A stretch of DNA of 64,000 nucleotides, taken from the NCBI GenBank assembly GCA_947500445.1, contig CANMSB010000001.1:62001-126000 (forward strand), read 5' to 3'. Made by a program: the position numbers and the translations under genes. Under the pieces are notes generated by a model, which had not been told where the DNA came from, did not search any database, and worked only from the letters and a program-made list of their open reading frames with translations. How positions within the stretch are numbered: the stretch's first letter is position 1; every line of letters starts with the position of its first letter. The DNA comes from an uncultured Flavobacteriaceae bacterium. Lineage in GTDB: Bacteria > Bacteroidota > Bacteroidia > Flavobacteriales > Flavobacteriaceae. Below, one piece after another: positions 16,404 through 26,684 of this stretch.

Positions 16404-18725
16404 TTAAAAGGGATAACCGATAGCAAAATTGAGTATAAGGTTATCGTCCCCGCCATCGAAAAAAGGAACCCTGGAGCGTTCCTTTTTTGGTAAGTACGGC
16501 ACACGCCAGGGAGAGGCCAGGTCCAGACGGATCACAAAACTTTGGATATCCACCCGAAGCCCTAGGCCGACTCCGACACCTAGTTCCCCCGCCCAATCCG
16601 AACCAAACCTTCCGTTTTCGGACAGCCGTTGGTTAAAGTCCCTACTTTCTTGGCTTTCGTCCGCGTCTATTTCAGGGGTATAGGTCAACCAAACATTTCC
16701 GGCATCGGCAAATAGGGCGCCCTTTAGGTAGGACCATATGGGAAATCGGTATTCCACATTCGCTTCCAATTGCAAATTGCCCGATTGATCGAAAAAGGAC
16801 CCATTACCTTCGTCGGTGGAACGAAACGTACCGGGCCCCAGGGCACGTATGGGAAATGCCCTTACACTGTAGGGCCCTCCCGAAAAAAATTGTTTTGTAA
16901 AGGGCAAGGTGTTCGAATTCCCTACCGGAATTCCCCAACCCGAATACAACCGGCCGATCAGGGTCTGGTTTCCGCCAAGCTTCCAGTAATAGCGTAGGTC
17001 TGCATCCAATTTCACATATTGCGCATATTCTAGGCCCAATACCCGTTCCCGGCCACCGCTCAACGCTTGTAGCAAGTTGCCCGCAATATCCAAGTTAGCG
17101 CCGAGGAAAAAAGCTTTTTTCTTTTGGTCGTCGGCGAGTTCGTTATAGGTAAAACTATAATTGAGCCCTGCAATGAACTGTTGTTCAAAGCTGGCCCGTA
17201 AAAAGGCGTTTTCTTCTAAAATGGCATCAAATTCCTCGGTAGTATTGGCCAAATTGACATAGTTGATGCTGATCGGGTTCAATTCGTGATATACAAAGCG
17301 GTTGGCGTTCCAGGTGTACCCATAATTGGTGGTCAAAGAGGTAAGCGTGTACAACTGGGTACGGTTTAAAAAGTCGCCCCCAAGGGTTACCCTGGTCTTG
17401 GGAACGGCATACTTAAAACGGCTGGGGGAGAAGGGGACCAATCGTGGGATTACCAGTTCGGTCTGTAGCCCTCCTACAATACTGGTCAATCCGTTGCCCG
17501 TGCTTCCGGTCAATTGGGATTCATAGGCGAAACTCCCGGTAATATTGAACGTTTCACCGCCATGGAACAGGTTGCGATTGCTAAAAGTGGCCGTGATTCC
17601 CGGACCGGTAAATCCGTTGGATTTGGTGGTGGCCTGCAGCGCTACCCGCAACGATCGTCGTGTGAGCGGTGAAAGAAAAATAGAAACATCCAAAAGTCCA
17701 AGGGAGTCTTGCGGTCCTGTGGTTTTTGCCGTTTCGAACTGTATGTTGGCATACTTATAGCTACCGATGTCCGCCAAGCGATTGCTGGTACGTTTGGAAC
17801 GTTCGGCATCGTAACGTTGTCCTTTTTCGAAAAGGATGTAGGGCGCAAGCCGCTTTGGTCGAAAAAAATCGTCGTCCTGAACGAATTCCATTCCTCCATA
17901 GGTGGTATGTTTAAGCGTTGCGGTGTCCTTTGTCACCTGATATTCCGGGTATACCGTAATGCTATTGATTACCTGTGGGACAAAGGCCTTGGGCGGACTT
18001 TCTTTTTTAAAACGAAGGAACAGATCGAACTGTTTGTTCTTGTAACGGTTGGTATCGGCTTCAAAAATCAAAAAATCGGGATTAAAGTAATAATAGCCCC
18101 GCTGTTTCAGATAACCGTCTATTCTTTCCCGTTCGGCTTTGAGGTTACCAATGTCAAAAACGGTCCCTTTTTCCAAAACGGTTTCCGAAAGTGACCGCTG
18201 TATGGCATCATGCACCGGTAGACTATCGTTTTCCAGTCCATAGGTCGCCATACGATAGGGCGCCCTTAAGGTAGCTTCGTAAGCAATGGAAATGCCGTTA
18301 TCGCTGCTATCGATCTCTTTTTGGACATTGCTATAAAAGAAACCGCTGTTGTCCAACTTGTTCAGCAACAGTTCTCTTTGTCGGTTTTGGTTCACATCGC
18401 CGAGGTATACCGGGGGCTCACCAAACTTTTTGTCCAACCATTTCATGATAACGCCCGGTCGTTCTTTCTGTGCCTTATAATGAAAATATAAGGGTAGCCG
18501 ACTTCCCAAAAAAGAAGTGTTGGGCTCCGGGTATAACAAGGCTTGCAGTTTTTGCTGGATTTTTACCGTTTTACCGATGCTGTCCGGACCATCTACCGAA
18601 ACGGATGCACCATTGTACAAGGCCTTTCCTTCCGGAACGAAGCGCGATACGCTACAGCTCTGAACACCTATGGCCAGACCGATAAGGCCAATTGCAAAAA
18701 CGATGATCCGGAATCTTGTTTTCAT
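16404..18725 (-). CDS. tamL: TamL: outer-membrane lipoprotein of the translocation and assembly module (BamA/TamA family)
   Basis: A 773-aa BamA/TamA-superfamily barrel protein with a lipoprotein signal (IGVQSCSVSRFVPEGKALYNG); a lipobox plus that opening is typical of TamL in Bacteroidota. POTRA-like segments fill residues about 25-370, including VITVYPEYQVTKDTAT. The 16-strand-type barrel follows, with the conserved lid-loop motif FFSGGPYSVRAFPIRALGPG. The protein ends in a terminal aromatic residue (IGYPF), as barrels recognised by BAM do. Together with TamB it is thought to move lipids and some proteins between the inner and outer membranes. It starts 9 bases after tamB stops: one operon. 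Confidence 0.9.
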   Translation of the reverse strand: MKTRFRIIVFAIGLIGLAIGVQSCSVSRFVPEGKALYNGASVSVDGPDSIGKTVKIQQKLQALLYPEPNTSFLGSRLPLYFHYKAQKERPGVIMKWLDKKFGEPPVYLGDVNQNRQRELLLNKLDNSGFFYSNVQKEIDSSDNGISIAYEATLRAPYRMATYGLENDSLPVHDAIQRSLSETVLEKGTVFDIGNLKAERERIDGYLKQRGYYYFNPDFLIFEADTNRYKNKQFDLFLRFKKESPPKAFVPQVINSITVYPEYQVTKDTATLKHTTYGGMEFVQDDDFFRPKRLAPYILFEKGQRYDAERSKRTSNRLADIGSYKYANIQFETAKTTGPQDSLGLLDVSIFLSPLTRRSLRVALQATTKSNGFTGPGITATFSNRNLFHGGETFNITGSFAYESQLTGSTGNGLTSIVGGLQTELVIPRLVPFSPSRFKYAVPKTRVTLGGDFLNRTQLYTLTSLTTNYGYTWNANRFVYHELNPISINYVNLANTTEEFDAILEENAFLRASFEQQFIAGLNYSFTYNELADDQKKKAFFLGANLDIAGNLLQALSGGRERVLGLEYAQYVKLDADLRYYWKLGGNQTLIGRLYSGWGIPVGNSNTLPFTKQFFSGGPYSVRAFPIRALGPGTFRSTDEGNGSFFDQSGNLQLEANVEYRFPIWSYLKGALFADAGNVWLTYTPEIDADESQESRDFNQRLSENGRFGSDWAGELGVGVGLGLRVDIQSFVIRLDLASPWRVPYLPKKERSRVPFFDGGDDNLILNFAIGYPF

Positions 18726-18734
18726 TTCGTAATA

Positions 18735-21700
18735 CTATTCGTTGTTTTTTTTGGTGCCGTTTTTCTCTTTTTTCGGATCGGGAAGCGTTGCGGAAGGTTT
18801 GAACAGTTCACTAAATTCATTGAATTCTCTATTGAAAATTAGGGCCAGACCGGTAACTATAAGCTGCCCGTCGATAACGTTCACATATTCGTTTTTTCGA
18901 AAACCTTTTAGGCGATAGCGTCCATTGGGCGTTAAAATATATTCCAAGCTGACATTACCGATGATGGGGGTCTCCTCTAGGCCCGCTTGTGCACTTCCCT
19001 CCACATCCACCGCACTACCGGCAGTTACGATCAAGCGATCATTAAAGAGTTTCTTGCTGGCGTTGATGTTCAATTGGGTTCGGTCTTGTGCGGTTTCGCC
19101 GGAATAGTCCGTAAAACTGTCCAAGTCGAAGTCAAGCTCAAAGCTACTGTTGTCAAAAATCGCTTCGGAGAAGGCATTCAACTCTCCGGAGAGCACCTTG
19201 TTCACGTTGTTGCGTGCCAAGCCGGCGGCTCCCCCGTTACTGCCGTCGCTTACCGTATTCGGAAAAAAGCGGTTCAGCGCCAACAAGGAAAAAACCTGTT
19301 TGTTCAACGCCGTTTCCTGTTCGTTCAATTGCTGGACCTTACCATATACCGCTCCGCCCAAATCATCCTTGGCGTTGTCGGGTACGCCGAGGGCGAAAGA
19401 AATTTTTGGTGTCATAAGCTCCCCGTCTACGTTCAAAGAAACCAGAAAGGGCATTACCTGTTGGTATTTTGAAGCCAAATTCGACGCCACACCGGAGGTT
19501 TCGGAGGCCATTAAGGGAGCGGCGGAAGTTTCCAGCCGATAAATGGCGGTCACATCCAATGTTGCGGACAAAGGGTCGCCCGACCATCTAACGTTGCTTC
19601 CTTCCTGTAAATCGAATTTACGGCTAACCAGATTGTAAAGGCTGGTACGGTAAAAACCATCTTTCAACTCATATTTTCCGGCCAGTCCCATCATTCCATT
19701 GGGCGATACGGTCAAATTCAGATCGGCGTCGCCGGCCACTTGCAGCATGTCCCCGGTTTTTTCGTCCAGTACCAAAGTGAAGACGGCATCATTGGCGATT
19801 TCCAATACCAAGTTCACATCTGCACCGAAAAAGAGCTCCGGGTCCCCGGTCTCTTTTCGCGTGAGTATCGCTTCCGGATTTTCCTTGTTTACGAACAGTA
19901 CGATACCATCGCGCTCCTCCACCGCCATTTGCTCCTCGGGAATGATGTAGGTAAGCTCTGTAATTTCCCTTACCCGTAACCTGCCTTCCACAATAGGCGC
20001 CGTTGCGTTGCCGGATAAGGTAACATCAGCATCAATGCTTCCGATGCCATAGTACGGCGCACCCTCCTGCTTTTCAGAGTTTATAAAACGAAAACGATCG
20101 GCGGTAACGTTGAGATTAAAATCGGGATTTCCCAAATTTTCCATTCCGATCGTTCCTCCGATAGTTAGCGCACCCTTAGTGTCGTCAGCTATTAAAAAAT
20201 CGTCTAAGACCAATTGGTTTTCCTTTAAAACAATGGACTCTTTTGGTATACTAAACGTCGTTTTTAAAGGAATGCTTTTAAGGGATACCCCATTAAAGTC
20301 CAATTGTCCACCAAAATCGGGTTTATCGACGGTGCCAAGAAAGCTGAATTTTCCGGAAAGAAACCCCTTGGGACTGTCCAATTGTGTATCAAAGAAATCC
20401 GTAAGCAGGGCTGTTTTCAACTGTTTCAGTTCCATTGTAAGGTCGTACAACGGTTCCGTTCCATTGGAAACATAGGTGCCGAACAGGGCTACGTTTAAAT
20501 TTCCTTCCCCAATGGTTGCCGTTCCCTCATAAGTCTCTTGGTTTTTGCGATTTACCTGAACGTCCAAATTGCCAAGTCGTTTTTGCGTTATCGCCAAATC
20601 ACGCACCTGCATATCGGCGACCAGCTCCGAATCAGCGGTGGGTCGCTTTAACACCAGCCTACCCGAGGCTTCACCCGAAAGCAGACTTGATTCCGGATTT
20701 AAGAAGCTTAAAAACGTTTGCAGGTCAAATTTATTGGCAAGTACGGCTATATGCGGACCGTTGATGTCGTCCAGAGTATTGCTCAACCGAAGCTGCTGCG
20801 CGCCCTTGGAAAAGGAAAACTTCTCAAAAAGCATATTTTCCGAAGTGAAAATAGCACGGTTGGACATCGGGATGTCCCATGGCGAACCCTGTAACAGCAG
20901 TGTTTTGGGTACAATGTGGAGCAACACGGTGTCCTTCGCCCATTGCATTTCGGTACCTACGTGCATCAACGGCGCTTCATCCTCGTCATATGCCATAAAG
21001 TCTATGGCCCATTTTTCATCGATAAGTTCCGCCTTCAGGTGTGTTTTTCTGATGTTTACAGGAGTATAATCCGCATTTGCCAGACCCGAATCCAATCTTA
21101 GGTTTTCGCCGTCCCCTTTAAGACTAAAGTGCAGGCTGTCCAATACCGCACCGTTGTACACTACGGTCGGTGCATGTAGCTGTGCATCGATCGTCCCGCT
21201 CTTGGTATTCAATCTAGCGTCCAACGTTATCGTATCGAGTTGTTCGATCCCTTTAAAAAAGACTTCGGTGAGTATCGGACGGGGGGCAATCTTTGCGGCT
21301 AGGTTGACTACGGTTGTGGTATCCCTGCTAACGCTATCCGATGGTTTTTCAAAGTAGGAGCGTAGCTGTTGTGTCAATGCCGTGTTCATATCGTCCGGTC
21401 CACCATTTGCCTTAAAATTAAGATTTAAAAAAGTACTGCGTACCGAGGCTTCCGTCACTTTTTCTCCAATAAATCCTGCGGCATCGATACTTCCCATCTG
21501 ATACTGTTCATCGTCCCTGACGGCAACGCCCTCTCTTAGCTCCGATGTAAAACGGAATGCTCCTGGGGAAGCGTCCAGGCCAGTCTTTAGGGTGCCCCCT
21601 ATTTTAATACTGTTTTCGGTAACGCCCAAACCGTTGAGGTCGGCACCGATTATGGCAATGTTGGATATTACGGTATAGGCGTTTGGTGAAAGCGTTATCG

Positions 21701-23729
21701 CGTTGGTAGACGTGAAGTTGAGGTTTTCATCGCGATAAGCCGTTGACAGCGTTCCCGAACCCTCGTTCATGGCTCCGGTAATACTAAAATTTTTATAGGG
21801 GTAGCCATTAAAATCGAATCGGTCGATTACGGTATTCAGCGTGCCGGACATTTGGTGCAGTTCCTTTCCCCGGAGGTTGAAATTACCGGTCAATGACATG
21901 CTGCCCAGTTGGCCGTTGCTCAAAAGGGTTCCCAATTGCAGGCTGTCGATTGTCATATTCCCGCTAATCGAAGGGACGCTGGTATACTTCCCTTCTCCTT
22001 TAAACGAGGCCCGCCCGAGCGAGGAAACCATTTTCATATCGGTTTTGATGGTCGTTGCTTTACCTTGTGCGCTGCCGGATAGCTGTATATTTTGGGATAA
22101 TACGAGGGTGGAGTCCATGGCCAACGGAAGTTTTTCGAAATCCGTTTTTCCCGAAACTACCTCTATTCTATCCAGATTATAGCTAAGGGAATCCAAAACG
22201 GTGCTATTGCGAACGCTGCCTTCTAACGCCAAACTTGTAACGGTTCCCCAGGTGGTCGTGCTGTTTATATCTTTTATTTCGGACAGGGTGCCCTTTGCCG
22301 AAATACGCCCCTTGAACGGATGGGCCGTTAAAGCGGCAATCCATTCATCTTTGGCCAAATCCGGTAGAAAGGGATACATATCGCGCAGATCGAATTCCCA
22401 AGAGGGAACGGTAAGCGAGAGCGCGGTCCGTTCTGGCATGGTCAATAAGGAATTTACGGAAGTATAGGTGGCGGAAAGGGCTCCTTTAAGGCTACTCCTA
22501 TTGGTTTGTAAGCGTATTTTGGATACTTCCAGTTCGGTATCGGTTACCGTACCGTCCAACCTTAATTGCTTGAGCACAAAACCGTCCGGTGTGCGCAGTT
22601 GGGCGTTGGATATTTCCCACTTTAAGGTCCCCGGGCGGTAATGCAATAATGGGGCATAAAAGTTAATATTGGAAAAGGCCAAACCATTGTTGTTCAAAGC
22701 GGAATCAATGGTATTGACCGTGTTGCGAAACCGATTGTTCTTCAGTTTTATATTTTGTAAACGAACATGGTATTCGGGCCACTCAAAGGACCTGGCCATA
22801 ACCTCTTCGGTATTTTCCGTTGTTCCCGAGAGGCTATCGTTTTTATAATTTAGGAGGAGTAGTTCCGACTTTTCCAACCGTAATTCCGCAATTTCGAATG
22901 TATTGGTGTTAAGGTCTATTTTGGGAATTTTGGTCAGGAAATCACCGATCTTTACCTCCGCGCCAATACTGTCCGTTTGTGATCGGTAGGTCGCCGCAAC
23001 ATCTTGAAGTTGCATTTCTGAAAAGCGTAAACGGGGTAGGGGTGTGTTCACGGAATCTTCCGTTGTTTCAGGAAAAGGCTTGGTCTGTTTTAACGAAAAA
23101 TTGGAGTTTTTAAGTACGATCTTGTCCACATGGAATAAGGCTTGTGCTACATCGATCCGATCAAAATCGGTTTTCAGGGTTCCAATGGTATTCGTACTAA
23201 AAACACCCATAGGTTCATCTTTGAAAACCAAACGGATGTCTTCTAACGAAATCGTGCCCAATACAAAGGTATAGGGATCTTCAGTTGTTTCCGTTGTCGT
23301 AGCTGTCGAATCTGCGAACGCCTGTATAAGAAAATCGAAATTGTAGTCCGTTCGGTTTTCCGACCTCTTTATGTTGGCACGGACGCCTTCCCATTCCAAT
23401 GATTCCAAGGCCACTTTATTTTGAAATAAGATTCCATAAAGCCCGAGATCGGCCTCCAAGCGTTGGGAGTGGAGGAGGGTATCGCCCTGTAAATCCCGTA
23501 ATAAAAATCCCTCTAAGGCGATGTCCCCCGAGAAAGTGATGTACAGTCGCTCAATATCCACCGAAGCTCCGGTTTGCGCTTCCACATAGTCCACTAGTTT
23601 TTGTACCAGTAACTGTTGTCCCCATTCACTCCTGATGAAAAGTAACAGCGCCCCCAATAAAAGGAAAAGCATTGCAATAAATTTTGCAATGCGTTTTCTG
23701 GTGAAATATGTTTTTTTTCCTGCTGTCAT
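18735..23729 (-). CDS. tamB: TamB: periplasm-spanning translocation/assembly module protein (DUF490)
   Basis: A 1664-aa AsmA/TamB-type protein anchored by a single N-terminal membrane helix (residues about 13-33). The rest is a very long repetitive beta structure expected to form a hydrophobic groove bridging inner and outer membranes. The C-terminal DUF490 region (about residues 1200-1600) includes GRLRVREITELTYIIPEEQMAV and the conserved FSLLALNRF motif. TamB works with TamL, encoded directly downstream in the same operon. The length is usual for Bacteroidota. Confidence 0.92.
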   Translation of the reverse strand: MTAGKKTYFTRKRIAKFIAMLFLLLGALLLFIRSEWGQQLLVQKLVDYVEAQTGASVDIERLYITFSGDIALEGFLLRDLQGDTLLHSQRLEADLGLYGILFQNKVALESLEWEGVRANIKRSENRTDYNFDFLIQAFADSTATTTETTEDPYTFVLGTISLEDIRLVFKDEPMGVFSTNTIGTLKTDFDRIDVAQALFHVDKIVLKNSNFSLKQTKPFPETTEDSVNTPLPRLRFSEMQLQDVAATYRSQTDSIGAEVKIGDFLTKIPKIDLNTNTFEIAELRLEKSELLLLNYKNDSLSGTTENTEEVMARSFEWPEYHVRLQNIKLKNNRFRNTVNTIDSALNNNGLAFSNINFYAPLLHYRPGTLKWEISNAQLRTPDGFVLKQLRLDGTVTDTELEVSKIRLQTNRSSLKGALSATYTSVNSLLTMPERTALSLTVPSWEFDLRDMYPFLPDLAKDEWIAALTAHPFKGRISAKGTLSEIKDINSTTTWGTVTSLALEGSVRNSTVLDSLSYNLDRIEVVSGKTDFEKLPLAMDSTLVLSQNIQLSGSAQGKATTIKTDMKMVSSLGRASFKGEGKYTSVPSISGNMTIDSLQLGTLLSNGQLGSMSLTGNFNLRGKELHQMSGTLNTVIDRFDFNGYPYKNFSITGAMNEGSGTLSTAYRDENLNFTSTNAITLSPNAYTVISNIAIIGADLNGLGVTENSIKIGGTLKTGLDASPGAFRFTSELREGVAVRDDEQYQMGSIDAAGFIGEKVTEASVRSTFLNLNFKANGGPDDMNTALTQQLRSYFEKPSDSVSRDTTTVVNLAAKIAPRPILTEVFFKGIEQLDTITLDARLNTKSGTIDAQLHAPTVVYNGAVLDSLHFSLKGDGENLRLDSGLANADYTPVNIRKTHLKAELIDEKWAIDFMAYDEDEAPLMHVGTEMQWAKDTVLLHIVPKTLLLQGSPWDIPMSNRAIFTSENMLFEKFSFSKGAQQLRLSNTLDDINGPHIAVLANKFDLQTFLSFLNPESSLLSGEASGRLVLKRPTADSELVADMQVRDLAITQKRLGNLDVQVNRKNQETYEGTATIGEGNLNVALFGTYVSNGTEPLYDLTMELKQLKTALLTDFFDTQLDSPKGFLSGKFSFLGTVDKPDFGGQLDFNGVSLKSIPLKTTFSIPKESIVLKENQLVLDDFLIADDTKGALTIGGTIGMENLGNPDFNLNVTADRFRFINSEKQEGAPYYGIGSIDADVTLSGNATAPIVEGRLRVREITELTYIIPEEQMAVEERDGIVLFVNKENPEAILTRKETGDPELFFGADVNLVLEIANDAVFTLVLDEKTGDMLQVAGDADLNLTVSPNGMMGLAGKYELKDGFYRTSLYNLVSRKFDLQEGSNVRWSGDPLSATLDVTAIYRLETSAAPLMASETSGVASNLASKYQQVMPFLVSLNVDGELMTPKISFALGVPDNAKDDLGGAVYGKVQQLNEQETALNKQVFSLLALNRFFPNTVSDGSNGGAAGLARNNVNKVLSGELNAFSEAIFDNSSFELDFDLDSFTDYSGETAQDRTQLNINASKKLFNDRLIVTAGSAVDVEGSAQAGLEETPIIGNVSLEYILTPNGRYRLKGFRKNEYVNVIDGQLIVTGLALIFNREFNEFSELFKPSATLPDPKKEKNGTKKNNE

Positions 23730-23882
23730 GTCGGTAACGAAATTTCGTTAGGACGCTTGGTAACCTAATGCGCGTCAAGGGAGCTGAGGTATTTCGGCAC
23801 CATTTTCTTTCATAAGAGGTAAACTTTCCGGTGTACTATTTCTTTCTTTACCAAACGTTATTTCACTGCAATCTTAAAACCT

Positions 23883-23993
23883 ATGAAACTATCGTTACGA
23901 AAATCGAAAAAAAGAAGAAAACGCCTTTACAACTTCTGGATAGTTATCGCCTTGTTATTGATTTTGCTGACCGCTTTTTTTATAAATAGTTGA
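23883..23993 (+). CDS. Possible 36-aa single-span membrane peptide
   Basis: ATG to TGA gives 36 residues: a strongly basic N-terminus (KLSLRKSKKRRKRLY) followed by a 19-residue hydrophobic helix (NFWIVIALLLILLTAFFIN). This positive-inside layout is that of real small membrane proteins and is unlikely as random sequence. It lies alone between tamB (divergent) and the hibernation factor gene (convergent). No family recognised. Confidence 0.45.
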   Translation: MKLSLRKSKKRRKRLYNFWIVIALLLILLTAFFINS

Positions 23994-24043
23994 GTAGTGC
24001 TTAAACCATCTTATTTTAGCTAAAGGTAAACCTCTTTTTCTGT

Positions 24044-24343
24044 TCAATGCGACTTCATTTTTTCTTTTTTCTTTCGCAATTGGTCTTCCAAATCGCTTAT
24101 AGTTTCGGTAATTGCGGCAGAAAAGCTGTTAGCGTTCGTAGAGGCAAAAATCCTCGGCCCGGGAAGGCTTAAGCGAATGTCACATATTTGCTCCTCGCTA
24201 TCGCTTCTATTTTCCGTCTTAAAAAAAACATCGGCCCGATGCACAAAATCGAATTTCAATTTCAAATGTTCCAATTTTTCGGTTGCCAAAGCTTCCAATC
24301 GTTCACTTGCACTTACATCATGATATTCAAAAATTACTTGCAT
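24044..24343 (-). CDS. hpf: Ribosome hibernation-promoting factor (HPF/YfiA family)
   Basis: A 99-aa short-form hibernation factor that binds the small ribosomal subunit in the mRNA/tRNA channel and silences ribosomes during starvation. The beta-alpha-beta-beta-beta-alpha pattern is visible: MQVIFEYHDVSASERLEALATEKLEHL, then ADVFFKTE, CDIRLSLPGPRIFASTN and a final helix with the basic tail RKKKEKMK. The length is that of the single-domain form. It lies downstream of, and on the same strand as, the nitroreductase gene (36 bases apart). Confidence 0.9.
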   Translation of the reverse strand: MQVIFEYHDVSASERLEALATEKLEHLKLKFDFVHRADVFFKTENRSDSEEQICDIRLSLPGPRIFASTNANSFSAAITETISDLEDQLRKKKEKMKSH

Positions 24344-24379
24344 AATATCTTGTCTTATTCATTTTTAATTCCGTAACAC

Positions 24380-24985
24380 TTATCCTTTCCATTCCCCTTT
24401 GAACGCAAAGGAAGCAATGGGTTTGCGTTGCCGCTCTTGCCGTTCCTGTTCCCTTAAGTCCTCGGAGAGCGAATCCACGTCGCCACCATAGTATCCGACG
24501 GCAATGGCAGTGGTAATATGGAAACCTTCCGGAACCGAAAATACCTCTTGGGCCTTTTCCCAATCCAAACCGGCCATGTGGTGCATGGCGATTCCCATAT
24601 GTTCCGCCTGTACCCCCATGTTCCCCAGGCTTAGCCCTAAATCGTGCAACGCGTGAAAGTTTTTATCACCTTCTTCCGTATGTTCCTTGTATGCGGTGAG
24701 CAATAACACAGGGGCCGAACTGGCCCATTGCCTATTGTATTCACTCAAACAATCCAAAATGGATCGATAGGCCTCCGTACCCTTTATCGCATAGATAAAC
24801 CGCCATGGTTGTCGGTTAAAGGAGCTGGCGGACCAACGGGCAGCTTCGAAGAGCCGCAACAGTTCTTCCTCGGGTATTGGTGTATCGCTAAACGTTCTTG
24901 GGCTCCATCGCATCTGCAACAATGGAAAAATTTCGTGATCGGTGTTTGCTTTTTTTGTTAACTGTAAAGTGTCCAATTCTGTCAT
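24380..24985 (-). CDS. Nitroreductase family protein
   Basis: A 201-aa FMN-dependent oxidoreductase of the nitroreductase family, usually reducing nitro compounds, quinones or related substrates with NAD(P)H. Conserved features: RWSPRTFSDTPIPEEEL, the flavin-phosphate arginine region; AARWSASSFNRQPWRFIYA, the signature of the family; and DLGLSLGNMGVQAEHMGIAMHHMAGLD near residue 130. It has normal length for the group. It is first in a possible two-gene unit with hpf. Confidence 0.88.
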   Translation of the reverse strand: MTELDTLQLTKKANTDHEIFPLLQMRWSPRTFSDTPIPEEELLRLFEAARWSASSFNRQPWRFIYAIKGTEAYRSILDCLSEYNRQWASSAPVLLLTAYKEHTEEGDKNFHALHDLGLSLGNMGVQAEHMGIAMHHMAGLDWEKAQEVFSVPEGFHITTAIAVGYYGGDVDSLSEDLREQERQERQRKPIASFAFKGEWKG

Positions 24986-25442
24986 TTCCGTATCGTTTTT
25001 AAAGTATTCGACTGTTGTTTTCGCTACATTTAAGAAGGAGGATTTCTTCTCTCTTTGCTACGTCAAAATTCCCTTTGTTTTTGCAATAGTATTAACGGCA
25101 TCCATCAAAACTTTGACGTAAACGCTTGGATGAAAATTTATAAAATGATCAGACTGTCGTTTCTTAGGAACAAGACACTGCTTTTATCCAATGGTGCTCG
25201 TGATATGTCAGATGCCGAAGTTAAAATAGTATAAGCCGTCTGTGAACTGCAATTGGCGTTTTGAGTGGAATTTCGAGTGCCTTGCATCATAGCGTTAGCG
25301 TTCCTAATCGCATAAAAAAAGCCTCGATCAACTTGATAGAGGCTATGGTATATTTTGCAATGTCCTTAAGGGCCTGAACACCGTTATGTAAAGTCGGGCT
25401 TTATCGTTTTCTTATTTTGGAAACGATTCCCGATAATGCGTT
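24986..25442. other. Intergenic stretch with one terminator
   Basis: 457 bases between the nitroreductase start and the end of the MFS gene. Apart from the terminator at 25313-25344 I see no gene or clear promoter. Confidence 0.4.
25313..25344 (-). terminator. Terminator of the MFS transporter gene
   Basis: AGCCTC (25320-25325) pairs with GAGGCT (25339-25344), with an inner ATCAA/TTGAT stem around a single C. On the minus strand a run of seven T residues follows (complement of 25314-25320). Confidence 0.85.
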
Positions 25443-26684
25443 CTAGGCGGTGGCCACTGCGGTTTTCTTTCTGTTTTTCATCCAAAACCATAGTATGGTG
25501 AACAGAATAATGAGTATTCCCGGAAACAAGGTCAATTTTTCCAAGGTATTCTGGCCCGAAACCAAAATAAGTTCGTCGCCTGTAAGTCCCGTAGCCGCTG
25601 CGGCCTCCCGGTCGCTATCGACCCACCCCCCGATGATGGGTTGTATGAGTCCGTTCATAAACATACCGATGGCTCCGATGATGGACATGCCCAAGGCGCC
25701 ACTCTTTGGTATTTTATCTGCAACAAAACCGATCATATTGGGCCAAAAATAAGCGATGCCCAGTGCAAAAAATATCGCTGCAACGTAGGACATGGCACCG
25801 GTTTGTGTACTAAAAAGATAAATCCCCAAAGTGGCCAAAACGGCGGACCCCAACAGGACCCCTACTTGATCGAATTTTTTCACCATATCGCCTCCGAAGT
25901 AACGTGCAATAGCCATTAGACCGGCGGTCAAAGCCAAAATCAACATGGGTTGTGCGCCACTTTTCGATAGAATAAGGCCTACCCACTGGTTGGGACCGAA
26001 TTCGGAAATTGCGGTCAAGGTCATACACATGGCAATAAAAAGGAACAAGGGCGTGACCATGGCCTTTAAATTCCCTGTTATCGTTGCGGCCTCCTGAACC
26101 TTTGCCTTTGGCCATTTTTGGCCAAAAAACAAAAAGGCGTAAATAAGGGTGGGAATGATAATGATGCCCAGTTGCGTTTGCCATCCGATTTCCATGTTGG
26201 TCAGGAAATTGGAAATTAAACTCCCGATAACGATACCCCCGGGGAACCACATATGAAAACGGTTGAGCATCTTACTCATTTTAGTGCCCTGGTAAGCATC
26301 CGCGATCATTGGATTACAGGCAGCTTCGGTACATCCATTGCCCAAACCGATGAGCAAATTGGCAATGAGCAACCCCATATAGCTTCCAGAAAAAATAACC
26401 ATTAAAATGCCTATTGCATGGGCAAAAAAAGCAAACTGCATGATGATTTTTCCGCCTACTTTATGGTAGATCAATCCACCGATGATCATGGAAACTGGAA
26501 AACCAAAAAACCACATGGAAGCGATTAATCCCGCCTGTTCGCCCGACAGGGCCAAATCTGTTTTCAATTGATCTAAAATCCCCGCGGCGATACTAAATGA
26601 AAATGCGGTGGTAATAAGTGCAAAACAGCTACCATAAAATAGCCTGTTCGCGTTTACGGAAGGTTGTGATACTGAATTTTCCAT
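25443..26684 (-). CDS. MFS transporter, fucose/sugar permease-like, probably for xylose
   Basis: A 413-aa inner-membrane transporter with about twelve hydrophobic segments. The pattern of the first half (GLIASMWFFGFPVSMIIGGLIYHKVGGK, then GLGNGCTEAACNPMIAD) places it with the sugar-proton symporters of the major facilitator superfamily resembling FucP. It is divergent from xylB-xylA across a 506-base regulatory region, so xylose or another pentose is the likely substrate; this is inferred from context. A terminator follows the gene. Confidence 0.85.
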   Translation of the reverse strand: MENSVSQPSVNANRLFYGSCFALITTAFSFSIAAGILDQLKTDLALSGEQAGLIASMWFFGFPVSMIIGGLIYHKVGGKIIMQFAFFAHAIGILMVIFSGSYMGLLIANLLIGLGNGCTEAACNPMIADAYQGTKMSKMLNRFHMWFPGGIVIGSLISNFLTNMEIGWQTQLGIIIIPTLIYAFLFFGQKWPKAKVQEAATITGNLKAMVTPLFLFIAMCMTLTAISEFGPNQWVGLILSKSGAQPMLILALTAGLMAIARYFGGDMVKKFDQVGVLLGSAVLATLGIYLFSTQTGAMSYVAAIFFALGIAYFWPNMIGFVADKIPKSGALGMSIIGAIGMFMNGLIQPIIGGWVDSDREAAAATGLTGDELILVSGQNTLEKLTLFPGILIILFTILWFWMKNRKKTAVATA

